Shown piece by piece: positions 23,532 through 31,705 of a stretch of DNA of 37,828 nucleotides (positions are counted from its first letter, which is position 1; every line of letters starts with the position of its first letter). This stretch comes from Nitratireductor sp. XY-223 (lineage in GTDB: Bacteria; Pseudomonadota; Alphaproteobacteria; Rhizobiales; Rhizobiaceae): contig NZ_SPNT01000020.1 of assembly GCF_004959855.1 (NCBI RefSeq), positions 1 to 37,828 of the forward strand, read 5' to 3'. Under the pieces are notes generated by a model. That model was not told where the DNA came from and made no database searches. It saw only the letters and a list, made by a program, of their open reading frames with translations. The position numbers and the translations under genes are program-made.

Positions 23532-23577
23532 TTTCGGACTCGCGCATGTCCGAAAAATGCGGCATGTTTCGGACATG
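23532..23577. promoter_or_regulatory. AbiE operator: three copies of TTTCGGAC in alternating orientation
   Basis: TTTCGGAC occurs at 23532-23539 and 23567-23574, and its complement GTCCGAAA at 23548-23555. The second and third form a perfect 11-bp inverted repeat, CATGTCCGAAA (23545-23555) and TTTCGGACATG (23567-23577), 11 bp apart. It lies directly before the abiEi start. AbiEi antitoxins are known to repress their own promoter by binding inverted repeats, so this is a likely autoregulatory operator. Confidence 0.65.
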
Positions 23578-24240
23578 ATCGATGACAGCACACACCGGAC
23601 CTTGCCCACACGCATCGCTGACCGGATTGCAGCCGACCCCGGGAAGGTCTGGACCCCGGGAGATTTCGTCGATCTCGGCTCGCGTGAAGCGGTCGACAAG
23701 GCGCTTCAGCGCATGGTCAAATCGGGCGATCTCAGACGCATTGAACGCGGCCTTTATGACAAGCCGACATTCAACAAGCTGACCGGCAGACAGTCGGTGC
23801 CCGACTATCGGGCGGTCATTGAAGCCGTGGCGCGCCGTGACAAGGCCCGGTTCCTTGTCGACGGGATGACGGCGGCCAATGCACTGGGACTGACAAATGC
23901 GGTTCCGGCGAAGATCGAAGTCCTTGCCGACGCCCGTCTGAAACCGATCGAGCTTGGCAACCAGAAAATCGTCTTCAAGCATGCCGCGCCCAGCCGGCTG
24001 TACTGGGCCGGACGCCCGGGCATGTACCTGGTGCAGGCCCTGCACTGGATTCATGACGCGGCACAAGGCAATGTCGAGCGCTCCAGGCTGGACCGCGCCA
24101 TTCGAAAGCTCCTGGCCGATACCAAGAGCGGTTCCCGGCTCATCGAGGATTTGCGCACCGGCCTGTCGGCCATGCCGATCTGGATGCAGGGTATTCTGCG
24201 CAAGCCAATCGCCTCCGCCGAGGCCGGCTTGAAGAAATGA
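23575..24240 (+). CDS. abiEi: AbiEi-family antitoxin / transcriptional repressor (DUF6088-like)
   Basis: 221 residues from ATG 23575. The N-terminal winged helix reads KVWTPGDFVDLGSREAVDKA, LQRMVKSGDLRRIERGLYDK, as in type IV TA AbiEi/DUF6088 antitoxins. A C-terminal domain follows (DYRAVIEAVARRDKARFLVD, GMTAANALGLTNAVPAKIEV). An earlier in-frame ATG (23515) would put the operator repeats inside the gene and overlap the RTX fragment, so the later start is preferred, although no strong ribosome site precedes either. It neutralises the adjacent AbiEii toxin and represses the operon. Its TGA overlaps the toxin ATG (ATGA). Confidence 0.83.
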   Translation: MIDDSTHRTLPTRIADRIAADPGKVWTPGDFVDLGSREAVDKALQRMVKSGDLRRIERGLYDKPTFNKLTGRQSVPDYRAVIEAVARRDKARFLVDGMTAANALGLTNAVPAKIEVLADARLKPIELGNQKIVFKHAAPSRLYWAGRPGMYLVQALHWIHDAAQGNVERSRLDRAIRKLLADTKSGSRLIEDLRTGLSAMPIWMQGILRKPIASAEAGLKK

Positions 24241-25217
24241 GTACGGACGCATTCGTCGAAATCATTCGCGCCGATACGACCGAGCGCGCAGATCTCTTCC
24301 TGACGACGGCCCGGCGTCTGGGCACCCCGCTGATCAATGTCGAGAAGGACTTCCGGGTGTGCTGGATGCTCAACGCGCTCTATCACCGCCTTCCCGAAAA
24401 CAGCCCGCGCCTTCTCTTCAAGGGCGGCACCTCCTTGTCAAAGGCATATGGTCTGATCGACCGGTTCTCGGAAGACATCGATATTACCGCTTTCCGTGAC
24501 GATCCTGGTCACCCGGGCAGCACCGAAGAACTCGCGGCGCTGTCGAACAAGAAAAGAAAAGCCGCTCTGGAAGCAATTGCAGCCGATTGCAGTCATTATA
24601 TCACGACCGGTCTTCACGCCGCTGTCGCTGAATTTCTCGGCGCCGATACACAGGGACAAGGACGCGTGGAGGTCGACGAAACCGATGCGGGTCGGCAGAC
24701 CCTGCTTGTCTGGTATCCGCGTACCGACACGTCCGAAACAGGATATGTTCAGGCCGCTGTCAAGATCGAATCAGGAGCGAAATCCGCACTCGATCCCCAC
24801 CGGCCTTTGACGATTGCGCCTTACATCGACAAAGACATCGTGGCATTGGATCTCGGCATACCAGATGTGACCACCATCCATGCCGAGCGGACTTTCCGGG
24901 ACAAGATCGTCATTGTCCATGGCTTGCGCAACTGGTACGAGCGGCGCGATGAATTGCGTCAGGACGGTCAGCGGATCTCACGGCATTACTACGACCTGCA
25001 TTCACTGCTTGGGTCTGATATTGGCGATAATGCGATTGCCGATCCCGTACTCGGGGCGGATTGTGTCGAGCACGCACGCACATTCTTCAACAGGCCGGAT
25101 TTCGATCTCGCCTCGGCCGTGCCGGGCAGGTTTGCGCTCCGCCTCGTCGGCGACATGATCGAACGGCTGCATTGCGACTACGGCAACACGCGGGCGATGA
25201 TCTTCGGAGCGGCCTGA
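24237..25217 (+). CDS. abiEii: AbiEii-family nucleotidyltransferase toxin, C-terminus frameshifted
   Basis: 326 residues. The nucleotidyltransferase motif is intact: LFKGGTSLSKAYGLIDRFSE then DIDI, with GGTS at 63-66 and Asp80/Asp82 as metal ligands. Later motifs ERTFRDKIVIVHGLRN and SRHYYDLHSLLGSD are those of the AbiEii family, which transfers nucleotides to RNA and arrests growth, giving abortive infection. The frame ends TRAMIFGAA and TGA, but in the +1 frame the DNA goes on as PDFEQILSSIGQIEDRLNAP to TAA at 25278, which looks like the natural C-terminal helix of the family. A one-base insertion in GCGGCC (about 25210-25216) explains it. Loss of the last ~20 residues may weaken the toxin. 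Confidence 0.85.
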   Translation: MSTDAFVEIIRADTTERADLFLTTARRLGTPLINVEKDFRVCWMLNALYHRLPENSPRLLFKGGTSLSKAYGLIDRFSEDIDITAFRDDPGHPGSTEELAALSNKKRKAALEAIAADCSHYITTGLHAAVAEFLGADTQGQGRVEVDETDAGRQTLLVWYPRTDTSETGYVQAAVKIESGAKSALDPHRPLTIAPYIDKDIVALDLGIPDVTTIHAERTFRDKIVIVHGLRNWYERRDELRQDGQRISRHYYDLHSLLGSDIGDNAIADPVLGADCVEHARTFFNRPDFDLASAVPGRFALRLVGDMIERLHCDYGNTRAMIFGAA

Positions 25218-25278
25218 CTTCGAGCAAATCCTGTCATCGATCGGACAGATTGAAGATCGGCTGAACGCACCTGCGTAA

Positions 25279-25888
25279 AGGCGGGACCGCCAAGACAATC
25301 CGCCAACCTGCTTGCCGTCAAATCCGACGGCAAGGCACGCTTCGGAGGTTGGACTTTCCGGGTTGGCCAAAAGGCTGCAATTTGCGCACCCGCGGGACGA
25401 CGATTCCGACCGGGTTACCCGATGCGCTCACGCCGGTTCCTGAGGAATTGTCCGCATTTCTGCTGCCGCATGCCCATCGCGCAGCGGAATTGAATCCATA
25501 GCGGCCAAGCCAAGACAAACGTGTAGAGTATATCCATGGCACGCTGAACGCGCATGCGAGCATGCCTGCCTCATTCGATTTCGGAAACGTCTGAACGGAA
25601 AAATTTGAACCCGAATATTCTGATCTTGTCTGGAGACAGGCGCTCAATTCCGGCAGGCCAAATACCCTTTGCGGGTCCCTGTTCCGGTTATGGAAATGCC
25701 CTGTTTGCCAGGTGCGCCGCGTCCTGCGTAGCAATCACAGCTGAACGAAACACAAGATGCCGCCAGGCGTGCAGGTTGCGGTGTGAGGGGCGGCGCCAAA
25801 AACGTCACCGCTCCCAACACCTTTCTTCATTGAACGCCCTGACGTCCGGGTTTGGATGCAGGTTCGGAGTCCGACAGGGGGAAACTGC
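25279..25888. other. Intergenic gap, no gene recognised
   Basis: About 610 bp between the AbiE pair and the helicase stub, less GC-rich than the average here. No family motif was seen on either strand. A small palindrome GCATGCGAGCATGC lies near 25550. Confidence 0.35.
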
Positions 25889-25999
25889 GTGAGCAGATTG
25901 GAAGAGCTGAAACCTGGAGCCCGTGCGACCGGTATAGCGCCAGGTTCTGCTGTCGAAATCGTTTCCGTTGACTGGGTCGGAGAGCAGGCGGACACATGA
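25889..25999 (+). pseudogene. Helicase N-terminal stub (36 codons) coupled to hsdM
   Basis: From GTG 25889, preceded by GGGGG, the frame reads SRLEELKPGARATGIAPGSA, VEIVSVDWVGEQADT, TGA. This resembles the first 30 or so residues of large SNF2-type helicases of defence loci (pattern LxxLKPGAxVxGxxPxxxVxVVxVxW). The rest of such a gene is missing. The TGA overlaps the hsdM ATG as ATGA. It is either a deletion scar now serving as a short leader for hsdM, or a chance likeness; recognition rests on a short stretch. Confidence 0.45.
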
Positions 26000-27078
26000 C
26001 GGCCACGCCCGACATCAAATCGCTCGGCGGGTTCGTCTGGTCGATCGCCGAAATCCTGCGCGGGGATTTCAAGCAATCCGAATATGGCAAGGTGATCCTG
26101 CCCTTTGTCGTCATGCGCCGTCTCGACTGCATCCTGGAGCCGACGAAGGACGCGGTGCTCGCCGCGCATAAGTCGCTCCCCGAGGGGGTCGATGACGAGA
26201 CCCGGAAAATGATCCTGTTCGGCGCAGCCGGCGACGGGATCAAGGTCTACAATACTTCCGGGCTTACCTTCGACAAGCTGCGCGGACAGGATGCCCGCCA
26301 GCTGCACGCCAACCTCATCGACCATATCCGCTGCTTTTCGCCGAATGCAGGCGACATCTTCCTGGAAAAATTTCGGTTCACCGAACAGTTGAAGCGGCTC
26401 AATGACGGCGAGATCCTCTGGCAGGTGTTCGAGCGATTCTGCGAGATCGACCTGCACCCATCGGCCGTCACAAATATCGAAATGGGCTACCTGTTCGAGG
26501 AACTGATCCGCCGCTTCTCTGAAATTTCGAACGAGACCGCAGGCGAGCATTTCACGCCGCGGGAAGTGATCCGGCGGATTGTCGATCTGCTCATCGCCAA
26601 TGATGACACCAAACTGACCCGGCGCGGCATCCTCCGGCAAATCTACGATCCGGCCTGCGGAACGGGCGGCATGCTCGCCCTCGCCGAAGAGGCGTTGAAG
26701 CGGTTCAACGATTCGATCCGGATCGAACTGTTCGGGCAGGAGCTCAACCCCGAATCCTTCGGAATCTGCAAGTCTGACATGCTGGTCACGGGGCACAATC
26801 CCGAGCAGATCGCATTTGGAAATACGCTCAGTGATGACGCCCATCAGCATCGCAGGTTCCACTACATGCTGTCCAACCCGCCTTATGGCGTGGACTGGAA
26901 GAAGTACCAGGGGCCGATCAAGGCGGAAGCCGCCGATCTTGGCCATGCCGGGCGGTTCGGCGCGGGAACGCCGCGAATTTCCGACGGCCAACTGCTTTTC
27001 CTTCAGCACATGATTTCCAAGATGCGCGATGACGAGGACGGCTCGCGCATCGGCATCGTTATGAACGGCTACGATTAA
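25996..27078 (+). pseudogene. hsdM: Type I restriction-modification methylase HsdM, truncated
   Basis: 360 residues remain of a family usually near 500. The N-terminal helical domain (IKSLGGFVWSIAEILRGDFK, YGKVILPFVVMRRLDCILEP) and most of the N6-adenine methyltransferase core are intact: GEHFTPREVIR, SAM-binding DPACGTGGM at 218-226, and catalytic SNPPYG at about 293-298. The frame breaks after RIGIVMNG, where intact proteins go on with the PLFTG region, and ends YD then TAA. No HsdS or HsdR lies downstream; instead an AT-rich stretch and the mobile backbone begin, so this is a recombination junction near 27070. Without HsdS and the C-terminal part it cannot make a normal type I enzyme. Confidence 0.9.
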
Positions 27079-27319
27079 TAGGGTATTATATTTGATTTAT
27101 TCGACCTTTCTTCAGATGTTGCGCTCCGGCAGCGGTATGGTTCGGCCCGATTTCACCGAGACGTCCGGCTTTGGTTTTCCGCCGGGCGGTTCCGGCTGTC
27201 GGGGGCCGGATGTGTGCGCACCCACGCGACGGCCTGCGCCGGGCGTCGTGCGATGCATCGCCGAATGACAGCGCCGCGCCCGTCATCGCAGGACCGGCTT
27301 GCGGGAGAAAGAAAACCTC

Positions 27320-28181
27320 ATGTCCAGTGAGGATTCCGCATCCGGCATAAGTCCGCGCGCCGATTGGCGCGATCCTGACCCTTACGCTTTCCTGCACAGG
27401 ATGGACCGGACCGGCTGGGCCTGGGAATGGCTCAGGCGCAATCCCGACTTCGCCGCGGCAATCGGCCTGCCGTCACGGGATTTGCCGTCATCCGCTCCGC
27501 CCGCCACCTTGCGCCGGATGGAAGTCGCCGGGCCTCGTATCATGCGTGTCCGGGAACCGGAGCCTTTTGAACGCTGGGGCGTTCATTTTCTCCGCCGGCG
27601 TCGATCTGCCTGCCAAGGATGTCTTCTGGCGCCCCGAGGCCAATCCGTTCGTGCTCGCCACTGAGGCAAGGCCGGTGGCGGCCGATCACCCCGACGCCTT
27701 CGATATGCGGCGCTTTGGGTCATTCGCCACGGTTCTGTGCGGCGGCGGACAGGAACACGTGCTGTTCGGCGACGGCCTGCGTCATCTGCAACTGACGGTG
27801 ACCGCGGGCAGCGTGCTCGATGGCCCGGTGTGCCTGCATTACCCGCTGTCGGGTTTGCGCCGCATGGAGGCGAAGGTTCTGACATTGCAACGGCTATCGG
27901 GGCTTTGCCGTCTCGGCCGCCTGCCGCTCAGCCTCTATCCGCCGGAGCGCCGCGCCGGGCGCTGGGCGATGATGCTGCGCGCATTCGATGGGGCGGCGGC
28001 CGGGGCCAGCCAGCGCGACATCGCGGCGGTCCTCTATGGGAAACGGGCGGTCCGGGAGGACTGGCAGGCCGGTTTCCTGCGCACCCGCGTCCAGCGCCTG
28101 CTGTCCGGTGCGCGGACCATGGTGCGGGGCGGCTACCGGAAACTGCTGGATCCGCAGGAAAGGGGCGTTCGGGGCGGGTGA
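27320..28181 (+). pseudogene. DUF6499/DUF2285 regulator-like protein with a one-base frameshift
   Basis: From ATG 27320, which has GGGAGAAAG upstream, the N-terminus reads DWRDPDPYAFLHRMDRTGWA, WEWLRRNPDF, the DUF6499 domain. Near residue 90 the frame WGVHF moves to a second frame that reads SAGVDLPAKDVFWRPEANPF and then a DUF2285 domain (LHYPLSGLRRMEAKVLTLQR, AFDGAAAGASQRDIAAVLYG, RTMVRGGYRKLL written here in part). Removing one T from TTTT at 27586-27589 restores one frame of about 286 codons. Such proteins recur in alphaproteobacterial integrative elements and end in an HTH-like region. Function is unproven. Confidence 0.8.
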
Positions 28182-28241
28182 AAGGCTGAGGGGCCAGAGA
28201 GAGCCCGTCCGCCCGCAATCCGAAAGGGAGGGGACTCTCCG

Positions 28242-28575
28242 ATGTTTCAATTCGTCAGGGGCGCCGCCGCCGGCATGGCGTCTTTTGCCTGTATGTCCTT
28301 CCGGCCCGCGCGCGACGGCGAGCATAAGGGCCCGCCAGGGTGATCGGTGCCGGCACGGTCGAGATGGGCGGCGGTCGCCACAGGTTTTACGGCGTCGATG
28401 CCGTGGAGACCGACCGGATCCGCCGCCGCCGCAACGGCACGCAATGGCCCTGAGGCCGGAAGGCTGCCGCGGCACATGCCGAATTCCTGCATGGCCGGAC
28501 GGTCAATTGCGGCGTCTGGCGGGCAACGGTGCGCGATGCCCATGAAAGGTTCATCCCGATCTCCCAGCCACCAGG
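28242..28575 (+). pseudogene. Staphylococcal-nuclease-like (thermonuclease) relic
   Basis: ATG 28242 has a good ribosome site (AAGGGAGGGG) and a signal-like start MFQFVRGAAAGMASFACMSF. The next frame reads ARVIGAGTVEMGGGRHRFYG, VDAVETDRIRRRRNGTQWP, stop, GRKAAAAHAEFLHGRTVNCG, then RDAHERFIPI. This follows the SNase pattern VIDGDTxEIxGxRxRFxGVDAxE, then CGRxAAxALxxFLxGRTVxC. A frameshift after the leader and a TGA where the family has Cys (CGR) break the gene. The catalytic Asp of the GDT motif is also lost (GAGT). Confidence 0.65.
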
Positions 28576-29086
28576 AGCGCGATCCAGCGACGCCAGGGAG
28601 CAAAATCGCCCGGCCCATTCAAATTCGGTTCTCAATATCCACCTCCCTTTCCGGGGAGGGGAAGACGGCCCATCGGCGTTGTTGCGCCGCTTGCCCGATG
28701 CCCCCGCATCGCACTGCGCGACGCGCCCAGCCGACCGGACCGATTTTCCACCATCAAATGTTCCAATCTAGCTCAGAACTGCTCCAGGCGGTCGGCGGCA
28801 ACCTTTCCGCCCGGGTTGCCAATGAGGGCCGGGCCATCGCTGGCCGCGATGCCAACCGACATTACAACGACACCGGCCGGGAGGGCATGGCGAAGTTCCT
28901 GCGCCGGGGTGTGTGGGCCGGATCCTTCGGTCCGCCCGAAGAAGCCGGCGGCAGGGTCGGCGGTTCGCAATCCCGGCCTGGAGGAAACCGGGGAGCCGGC
29001 CTCATAGAGGTAAAGGGCCAGGCGTTTTCCATGAACGGGTCTGGAAGGGGAAAGAAGGCTTTCTCCGCCCGTTCAGGAGAACCGAC
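28576..29086. other. Intergenic gap before ParB-like gene
   Basis: About 510 bp. Plus-strand frames (for example MAKFLRRGVWAGSFG) show no recognised family. The last 20 bp hold CAGGAGA, the ribosome site of the next gene. Confidence 0.35.
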
Positions 29087-31171
29087 ATGGCAAACCGCAA
29101 GAAACTCTCCCTGTCCCGGTCCCGGGACATTCCGTTCGACAAGCTGGCGCTCTCGGACCGCAACGTGCGACGCGTGCAGGCGGGTGTGTCGATCGATGAC
29201 CTGGCCGAGGACATTGCCCGGCGCACGCTGCTGCAAAGCCTGAGTGTGCGGCCCGTCATCGGCGAAGACGGTCAGTTCACGGACCGGTACGAGGTGCAGG
29301 CCGGCGGGCGGCGCTACCGGGCGCTGGAACTGCTGGTCAGGCAGAAGCGGCTCAATAGAACCGCGCCGATCCCCTGCATCGTGCGCGAGGACGGCATTCT
29401 GGAGGAGGATTCGCTGGCGGAAAACTGCCAGCGTGTCAGCCTCCACCCGCTGGACCAGTTCCGCGCTTTCCAAGCGTTGAAAGATCAGGGTCTGGGAGAG
29501 GAGGAGATCGCCGCCCGGTTCTTCGTCACGCCGAAGGTGGTCAAACAGCGGCTGAAGCTGGCCGCGGTGTCACCGAAGCTGCTTGAGGTCTATGCCGCCG
29601 ACACAATGACGCTGGAACAGCTCATGAGCTTCAGCATCTCCAATGACCACGCCCGCCAGGAGCAGGTCTGGGAGATGGTCAGCCGCGGCTATAACGATGC
29701 GCCATACTACATCAGGAAGCTTTTGACCGAAGACAGTGTCTCCATGCGCGACAGGCGCGTCCGTTTCATCGGCCTCGATGCCTACGAGGCCGAGGGCGGC
29801 ACGGTGCTGCGCGACCTGTTCTCGCAGGACGACGATGGCTGGCTCGAAGACGTGGCGCTGCTGGAGCGGCTCGTTGCCGACAAACTCGCCACCGAGGCCG
29901 GGGCGATCGAGGCGGAAGGCTGGAAATGGACCGAGACGGCCGCCGATTTTCCCTATGGTCATACATCTGGCCTGCGCCGCGTGATGGGCGAGACGGAGCC
30001 GCTCACCGATGAGCAACATGCCCGCCGCGAGGCCCTGCGCGACGAGATGGCACGGATCGAGGAACGCTATTGCGATACGGACGAAGAATTACCCGAAGAG
30101 GTCGACAGGCGTCTCTCGGATATCGAAGCCGAACTCGATGCGTTCGAGGACCGGCCCGTCGTCTACGATCCCGAAGAGATCGCCCGCGCCGGGGCCTTCG
30201 TCAGCATCGACGGCAATGGCGGCCTCAAGGTCGAGCGCGGCTATGTCCGGCCCGGGGACGAGGCGCCGGTATCGGACGATGACGGCGATGCCGGGACGGC
30301 AACGTGCGATGCCGAAAGCGCATCGCCGGATGGCGCCGCCGATGGGGCGCATTGCGTGCCCGGACAGGCGCCTTCCGGTCAGGCCGATGGCGGGACCGGG
30401 GAAGACGAGGGCCTGAAGCCGCTCTCCGACCGGCTGGTCATGGAACTGACGGCGCATCGCACGCTTTCCTTACGCGATGCGCTTGCCGGTGACCCGGACA
30501 TCGCCTTCATCGCCGTGCTGCATGGGATGGCGCTCCAGACGTTCTATCGCTACGCCACCGAGAGCTGCCTGGAGGTTACGTGGACGAGTTCCGGCTTTTC
30601 CGTCCAGGGGCCGGATCTGAAGGAATGCCCATCGGCGAAGGCCATCGGCGAGCGCCATGCCAGGTGGGAAAGGCGGCTTCCAGGCGAGCCGGAGCTTCTC
30701 TGGGCGTTCCTCTGTGACTTCGACCATGAGAGCCGCATGGCGCTGTTTGCCCATTGCGCCTCGCTCTCGGTCAACGCGGTGCATGAGCCGTGGAACAGGG
30801 CGCCGGGGCGCAAGCGCCATGCCGATCAGCTCGCCTGCGCCGTCTCGCTCGACATGGCCGCCGGCGGCTGGAAGCCAACGCCTGAGAATTACCTGAACCG
30901 GGTGCCCAGGGCGCGCATTCTGGAAGCCGTCACCGAGGCCAGGGGCGAAGCCGCGGCCGAACTGATCGACCATCTCAGGAAGTCCGACATGGCCGAGCAG
31001 GCCGAGCGGCTGCTGGCCGATACCGGCTGGCTGCCGGAACCGCTGAGGACGCCTGGGGTCGAGACGGCTCCGGTTTCCGGCGATGCCGGAGCGGGCAGTC
31101 ATGATCGGGGCGAACCGGAGGCGGATGCCTCCGCCGCGGCTCTGCCGGAATTCCTGACAGCCGCCGAATGA
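29087..31171 (+). CDS. ParB/Spo0J-like protein of mobile-element backbone
   Basis: 694 residues from ATG 29087 (AGGAGA seven nt upstream). The N-terminal ParB nuclease-like domain has IPFDKLALSDRNVRR, QSLSVRPVIG, VQAGGRRYRALELLVRQKRL and the ENxxR-type box AENCQRVSLHPLDQFRAFQA. A helix-turn-helix follows (LGEEEIAARFFVTPKVVKQR). After residue ~250 it departs from chromosomal ParB: an acidic middle (EEVDRRLSDIEAELDAFEDR) and a ~250-residue C-terminal part rich in Trp and His (HEPWNRAPGRKRHADQL) with no named domain. Size and layout match the long ParB-like proteins of alphaproteobacterial plasmids and integrative elements. A ParA partner is absent here, so it may act in element regulation or DNA binding instead of segregation. 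Confidence 0.88.
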   Translation: MANRKKLSLSRSRDIPFDKLALSDRNVRRVQAGVSIDDLAEDIARRTLLQSLSVRPVIGEDGQFTDRYEVQAGGRRYRALELLVRQKRLNRTAPIPCIVREDGILEEDSLAENCQRVSLHPLDQFRAFQALKDQGLGEEEIAARFFVTPKVVKQRLKLAAVSPKLLEVYAADTMTLEQLMSFSISNDHARQEQVWEMVSRGYNDAPYYIRKLLTEDSVSMRDRRVRFIGLDAYEAEGGTVLRDLFSQDDDGWLEDVALLERLVADKLATEAGAIEAEGWKWTETAADFPYGHTSGLRRVMGETEPLTDEQHARREALRDEMARIEERYCDTDEELPEEVDRRLSDIEAELDAFEDRPVVYDPEEIARAGAFVSIDGNGGLKVERGYVRPGDEAPVSDDDGDAGTATCDAESASPDGAADGAHCVPGQAPSGQADGGTGEDEGLKPLSDRLVMELTAHRTLSLRDALAGDPDIAFIAVLHGMALQTFYRYATESCLEVTWTSSGFSVQGPDLKECPSAKAIGERHARWERRLPGEPELLWAFLCDFDHESRMALFAHCASLSVNAVHEPWNRAPGRKRHADQLACAVSLDMAAGGWKPTPENYLNRVPRARILEAVTEARGEAAAELIDHLRKSDMAEQAERLLADTGWLPEPLRTPGVETAPVSGDAGAGSHDRGEPEADASAAALPEFLTAAE

Positions 31172-31268
31172 GCGGTCCTTTCGCTTCTTATCCATCACGG
31201 CCCGGATGCCCTGTTATGTGCGGCTGCGTCGCGCGGGGGCGCCGGGCCTTTCACTTATGGAGGCACGC

Positions 31269-31705
31269 ATGCCGACAACGATCAAAACCACCGTCTTCAC
31301 CTTCGATGAACTCACTGAGGCCGTCAGGGAACGCGCGCGCGCATGGTATCGCGAAGGGAATCTCGATTATGACTGGTGGTCGTTTGTGTACGATGATTTT
31401 TCCACCATCTGCGCGATTCTCGGCGTCGAGCTCGCAACCCGCCCCGTCCGGCTGATGGGTGGCGGAACGCGCCGGGAACCGTGCATTCGGTTCCAGGGCT
31501 TCGGGGGCCAGGGTGATGGTGCGAGCTTCGAGGGGATGTGGATACATGTCAGGGGAAGCGTCGCCCGGATAAAAGCCCATGCCCCGAAAGACGGGGAACT
31601 GCACGATATCGCCAAGCGTCTCGCAAACATCCAGCGGCGCAATTTCTTCCAGCCTTGTGCTCACATCGGCCAGCGCGGGTACCACTGCCACGAAAACACC
31701 ATGCA
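31269..31705 (+). pseudogene. 5' part of a backbone gene (TA-stability antitoxin-like family), split by insertion
   Basis: From ATG 31269 (GGAGG upstream) the product starts MPTTIKTTVFTFDELTEAVR and has ARAWYREGNLDYDWWSFVYD, FQGFGGQGDGASFEGMW and AHAPKDGELHDIAKRL, as in a small family found in these mobile backbones, often annotated as antitoxin of toxin-antitoxin stability system. Homology stops at about YHCHENTMQI (31705). The expected C-terminus is found 1.28 kb further on (32985-33167). The frame runs on into the insert and stops at 31901. Function of the family is not established. Confidence 0.75.
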
